From Corynebacterium uberis (GTDB taxonomy: Bacteria; Actinomycetota; Actinomycetes; Mycobacteriales; Mycobacteriaceae), in contig NZ_CP085051.1 in assembly GCF_020616335.1 (NCBI RefSeq), positions 620,001 through 684,000 of the forward strand: a stretch of 64,000 bases of DNA. The letters run 5' to 3'. Positions 59,714 through 64,000 of the stretch are shown in pieces. The position numbers and the translations under genes are program-made. The notes under the pieces are model-generated. The model saw only the letters and a program-made list of their open reading frames with translations, made no database searches and had not been told where the DNA came from. Position 1 is the first letter of the stretch. Every line of letters begins with the position of its first letter.

Positions 59714-62038
59714 CTAGTCCAGGGTTTCTACCGACGTGACCCGGTGCAGGCTGAAGCGCCGAGCCGCACCATCGCTGAGCGCCACGGCTTCCACGTGGCC
59801 CTCCGCCACCCGCACGGGAGTGATGTTCATCTGGTGAGCCCCACCCGCACTGTCTACATACCCCAAGCGCACGGCCTTGCCCGCCCGTGCGGCCGCCTTG
59901 AGCTGGGTGATCGGGTTAGTCGCGCGCTGCGTGGCACCCTGGTTCCCGTTTCCGCCGCTAGTATCGCGGCGCAGCGCGGCGATTGCCGCGGCAATGCGTT
60001 GGGGGTCGGGGGCGGTTGGGGTGCGAAAGTCTGGAACCGCGCCTGCCGCTGCGTGTGCGGGCCCGCGGGCTGGCGCATTCGCCGCACCCCGACTCGCCGC
60101 GCCCAGGCCAGCTCCACCCCGACCTGCCGCGCCGCGATCCCGCCGCCGACGCCCCGGGCTGATCCGCGCAGGCTCGGGGCGCAAGTCGATGCTTCGGCCC
60201 TCGGAGTCCTCGGCAGCGATGGTGATGCCTTCGCCGCGCAGGGCTGTGATGACTTCTGCAAGCGGGCGGTCTGAGACCGCCACGGTGGGGGCGAGACCGC
60301 GCAGGTGCAGATCTGCCGCGATGGGTAGTCCGAGGGCTTGGGCAAGCTGGGCGGGGTCGGCGCACCGCACGTAGCTTCCGGCCGGCCCGCCGCGCAGCGT
60401 GCCGTGGGTGCGGGCGAGGTCATCTACGAGGTAGCTCACCGCGGAGGGGACTTCTCCTCTGCAGTGTGCGCGAAGCCAGGCGTGAATGTCTGCGGCGGTG
60501 CGCCCGGCATCAAAGGCGCGGCGCAGACTGTCTTGGGTGATCCGATACACGCTGGCCAGCCCCGGAGATTCCAGATCTGCCAGCAGTGTGAGTTCCCGAT
60601 CCGTTTCTGGGTTGAGCGGCCCGGGGGCGGTCACCGTCATGTCTGCCTGCACGATGAGGTAGTCCACGCTGGGAGGTGTGGCCGCGGTGGTGGCGCGCGC
60701 CACGGCTTCCGGGTCTGCCGCCAGCAATCCTTCGACAACGGGGGTCAGGGTTCCGTCGCTGAATGCGCCGATGCTCGTGGCGGACGCCAGCGTGCGCTCC
60801 ACGGCGCTGACCGGGGTGCGCCAGGACAGCAGGGGGTGGTGGTAGCCAAGGAGCGCGGCAACGTCACTGTGCTGGAGACGCACTGCCTGTGGGGCAGTGC
60901 GACAGGCATCGGCGATGGCGTGGCGCAGGACCGGTAGCTGGGCGTTGCGGGTGGCGGGAGTGGCCAGGTGCGCATCGCCGACGGCGGCGTCGTCCCACGC
61001 GGAGTCCCACCAGGACACCAGAAGGTGGGCCCAGCGCGCGGCGGGGGTGGCGCTGAGCCATTCGTCGGCGGCGGGGGTGGGGGCCAGGTACTCGGTGGTA
61101 TCGGTGTCGCTGATCTGGCCGGTAGCAATTAGCCCGGCGCTCAAGCCGAGGTTGCACAGCCGGATGCATTCGTCGGGCGTGTCATTGATCAGCCCTGCTA
61201 GCCGGCCAATTTCGCGGACCCCTACGCCGTGGTCGCGCAACAGGCGCGCGGGGGTGAGGCTGAGGGCGTCGATAAGCTGTGCCATGTCGCGCACGGTGGA
61301 CAGTCCTGCGGTGACTCCGGCGTCGTCGTTTGTGGCGGGGGTGGGCGCTGGCAGCGTGGGCGGCTGGAGGCTGAGCGCGACCAGGTCTTCGGAGGTGATC
61401 GCTGCGCGCACGTGCCTGGGCAGGCGCACGGTGGTGGAGTTGATGCGCTGGATGAGCCCCGCGGCGATCAGGCGTGGAATGGGGCGGGTGGGCTCGGCGT
61501 CGGGGTCGGCATCGCGGGTGGTGCCGGTGCCCCCGGAGCGGGCGAGGGTCTCCAGGATCGCCCGCGAGGTGTCATCCAGGGCCGCAATGTCGGTGCGCAG
61601 CGTCGGCGCCGGCGTGGCGGTGGCCTCTGCGCGCAGGTCCCAATCGGCAGGCAGCGTGGCCATGACCTCGGCGAGCTGGCGCGGATCCTGCGGGTCGCCG
61701 TACCAGAGGCCGAGCGTGAACAGGGCATCGCGCGCGGAGTCAAGGTCAGCGGAGTCAAAGTCAGCGCAGGCATGGTCTGCCGCGGCAACGATGTCTGCGT
61801 ACGCGACGGGATGGTATTCCGCCCCTGCTGCTGCGGCGATGTCGCAGGCCATCAGCGCTGGGGTGTTGAGTTGGGCGAGCGCGTGGGCAACGGACGTGCG
61901 GATGGTCAGGCGCGCCGCCAGGGAGCCGATGGTGGGCGGGGGAGGGTAGGCGGCGTCGGGGCGGGCGCGCAGGAGGGCGGTCAGTTCTGCGTCGGTACGC
62001 CCTGCCAGCCAGGTGGTGTAGGGGTCAGGGGTAGTCAT
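59714..62038 (-). CDS. Helicase-associated protein, XPB/Ssl2 N-terminal-like (Rv0862c family)
   Basis: A 774-residue protein with an N-terminal DPYTTWLAGRTDAELTALLR segment and helical repeats. The middle to late part is the helicase XPB/Ssl2-like domain, but no Walker A, no DEAD-type motif and so no ATPase. The Arg/Ala/Gly-rich stretch at residues 610-680 is low-complexity. It corresponds to Rv0862c, beside the XPB gene as in mycobacteria. The ATG at 62038 follows TATTAT at 62047-62052 by 8 bases (leaderless). A 13-mer copy lies at 61265-61277. Confidence 0.83.
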   Translation of the reverse strand: MTTPDPYTTWLAGRTDAELTALLRARPDAAYPPPPTIGSLAARLTIRTSVAHALAQLNTPALMACDIAAAAGAEYHPVAYADIVAAADHACADFDSADLDSARDALFTLGLWYGDPQDPRQLAEVMATLPADWDLRAEATATPAPTLRTDIAALDDTSRAILETLARSGGTGTTRDADPDAEPTRPIPRLIAAGLIQRINSTTVRLPRHVRAAITSEDLVALSLQPPTLPAPTPATNDDAGVTAGLSTVRDMAQLIDALSLTPARLLRDHGVGVREIGRLAGLINDTPDECIRLCNLGLSAGLIATGQISDTDTTEYLAPTPAADEWLSATPAARWAHLLVSWWDSAWDDAAVGDAHLATPATRNAQLPVLRHAIADACRTAPQAVRLQHSDVAALLGYHHPLLSWRTPVSAVERTLASATSIGAFSDGTLTPVVEGLLAADPEAVARATTAATPPSVDYLIVQADMTVTAPGPLNPETDRELTLLADLESPGLASVYRITQDSLRRAFDAGRTAADIHAWLRAHCRGEVPSAVSYLVDDLARTHGTLRGGPAGSYVRCADPAQLAQALGLPIAADLHLRGLAPTVAVSDRPLAEVITALRGEGITIAAEDSEGRSIDLRPEPARISPGRRRRDRGAAGRGGAGLGAASRGAANAPARGPAHAAAGAVPDFRTPTAPDPQRIAAAIAALRRDTSGGNGNQGATQRATNPITQLKAAARAGKAVRLGYVDSAGGAHQMNITPVRVAEGHVEAVALSDGAARRFSLHRVTSVETLD

Positions 62039-62101
62039 CGGGGGCAATAATAGTGTTGGAGCAGGTGACGGCGCGGCGGGGAGTCTGCCACAATGGTGGT
62101 T

Positions 62102-62290
62102 ATGGCACATGTAGAGAAGAAGGGTTACGTGGACCCGGCCTGGCCTGAGGTCGTGGGCGATCACCACGCGGTTACTGAGCTCATCGCGCCTTTGGCTGGT
62201 GCTTCTAGCCCCTTTGGCGATGATCTGGAGCTGCCTGTGAGCTACGAGCAGACCGGCTACGTTCACCCCTACACCCGCATCAACAAGTAG
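62102..62290 (+). CDS. Short conserved corynebacterial protein, unknown function
   Basis: A 62-residue protein starting MAHVEKKGYVDPAWP and ending TGYVHPYTRINK. No signal or membrane segment. CACAAT seven bases before the ATG at 62102 could serve as a -10 box; a start at 62093 would add three residues. It faces the helicase-associated gene across a 63-base divergent promoter. Intact, codon-biased and clearly separate, so real, but with no assignable role. Confidence 0.75.
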   Translation: MAHVEKKGYVDPAWPEVVGDHHAVTELIAPLAGASSPFGDDLELPVSYEQTGYVHPYTRINK

Positions 62291-62351
62291 CAGGCGGGGC
62301 GTCGCTGTCGGTTTCCCGCGTCAACGAGCCTCCTGCTGTTTTCCCCTAGAA

Positions 62352-62409
62352 CGCACAATCCCCCAGCTCCACACGATGGTTGACATCGCAGGGGCGGGGG
62401 ATTGTGTGC
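62352..62409. terminator. Bidirectional hairpin terminator with adjacent 13-mer copy
   Basis: GCACAATCCCCC pairs with GGGGGATTGTGTGC across a long loop. It separates the convergent short gene and the rpf gene. The dispersed 13-mer GCTTATCGACGCC starts at its last bases. Confidence 0.7.
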
Positions 62410-62420
62410 TTATCGACGCC
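62408..62420. repeat. Intergenic copy of dispersed 13-mer
   Basis: GCTTATCGACGCC, directly at the right arm of a terminator hairpin. Confidence 0.8.
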
Positions 62421-62517
62421 GCGCGTTCCCAGGCAGGTCCGCCGCAACCGCGCGCGGGGGGAATCCTGCTCGCGCGCGTGGGGTGTCCGGGAGGCTGCGG
62501 GTTCGTCTTGGGTGCTG

Positions 62518-63513
<996 letters not shown>

Positions 63514-63588
63514 TCATTAAGTCCTAAGGATTCCACGCAGCGTTCATGCGGCTGCTATTGGTCCTGGTCAGAGCGCCCATCGCAGGTG

Positions 63589-63604
63589 TGTGAGTTACGT
63601 CACG
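63589..63604. promoter_or_regulatory. GlxR site candidate upstream of rpf
   Basis: TGTGAGTTACGTCACG differs from TGTGA-N6-TCACA at the last base only. It is 328 bases upstream of the rpf start. GlxR control of rpf2 is known in C. glutamicum. Confidence 0.6.
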
Positions 63605-64000
63605 TGGTGTGTGGCGTGGTGTTTGTGTGACTCGTGAGAATTACGACGCCTCCCAAACTCCCGTGTAAAATGGGACCTTCTTGGGCTGAGCGGCCCCACT
63701 GTGGGGCTGGTGCTCATGCGGCCGCTGTGCTAGACGCCCCGCGCGTGTGATGCCCGCGGTTGGCGGATAGACACCGCGGCGCGTCGCGTGCTGCGCCGGC
63801 ACCCGCTGCGCTCCGGCACGCCGGGGATGCACCCCGGCAGCACTGTGCAGCCGCGCGGCGTGGCGCTGTATGGCGCTGTGTGTTGGCCTGCGCGTCATCG
63901 GCCGACACCGGTCCGCTGCGACCGCAATCGGCGCACGGCGACGGAAACCGGCACAAGCCGGCACCCGTCGGCCGCGAACAACCGGGATCGGCCGCAAGCA

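Overview
The window is high-GC actinobacterial chromosome and almost certainly Corynebacterium. The evidence is gene content and order: sigH-rshA followed by bL37 and a WhiB1/WhcE-type regulator, adnA-adnB-K+ channel-nudC-uvrD2, hisN-prfB-ftsE-ftsX-smpB-ssrA, an XPB helicase pair and an Rpf. An ANYALAA-type tmRNA tag, candidate GlxR and DtxR boxes and several apparently leaderless starts agree. I cannot name the species.

Layout. 0-9 kb: a HAD-like protein, rsgA-aroA, a SRAP DNA-damage protein divergent from aroA, sigH with its anti-sigma gene, bL37, WhiB1, a membrane-anchored protein and a DEAD-box helicase. 9.6-30.7 kb: a plus-strand block (DUF3107, DUF3152, TIGR02569, AdnA, AdnB, CglK-like channel, NudC, UvrD2), then a conserved group around a ThiF/cyclodehydratase-like protein, a DUF45-type peptidase, a DUF2342 protein, a PDZ-Lon protease, a lipoprotein, PPA1309 and UPF0182. 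30.8-36.1 kb is accessory: tRNA-fMet with a duplicated 77-bp 3' end bracketing a 0.87-kb element remnant, a secreted HNH nuclease-like lipoprotein, long gene-poor stretches, a CAP-domain protein and a repeat-rich secreted protein. 36.2-47.6 kb: hisN and a second inositol-phosphatase-like gene, prfB, ftsEX, smpB, tmRNA and a four-gene siderophore ABC importer with a DtxR-like box. 47.6-53.3 kb: an rRNA operon (16S-23S-5S) with no spacer tRNA. 53.3-63.3 kb: an NADPH:FMN reductase, nrdF and nrdI operon, an MntR-type regulator, an XPB helicase and its helicase-associated neighbour, an XRE regulator with a small membrane protein, and an Rpf.

Functional themes. DNA repair is strong: SRAP, AdnAB, UvrD2 and XPB. 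Metal handling recurs: siderophore import, DtxR-like boxes, MntR, and a ribonucleotide reductase R2 subunit that has lost three metal-binding glutamates (Gln117, Ser177, Lys211), the signature of metal-free class Ie enzymes. It sits with nrdI and a flavin reductase but without nrdE.

The most striking feature no gene explains is a dispersed 13-mer, GCTTNTCGACGCC, found 17 times exactly (both strands, coding and non-coding, different reading frames) and with many one-mismatch copies, where about 0.015 would be expected by chance.
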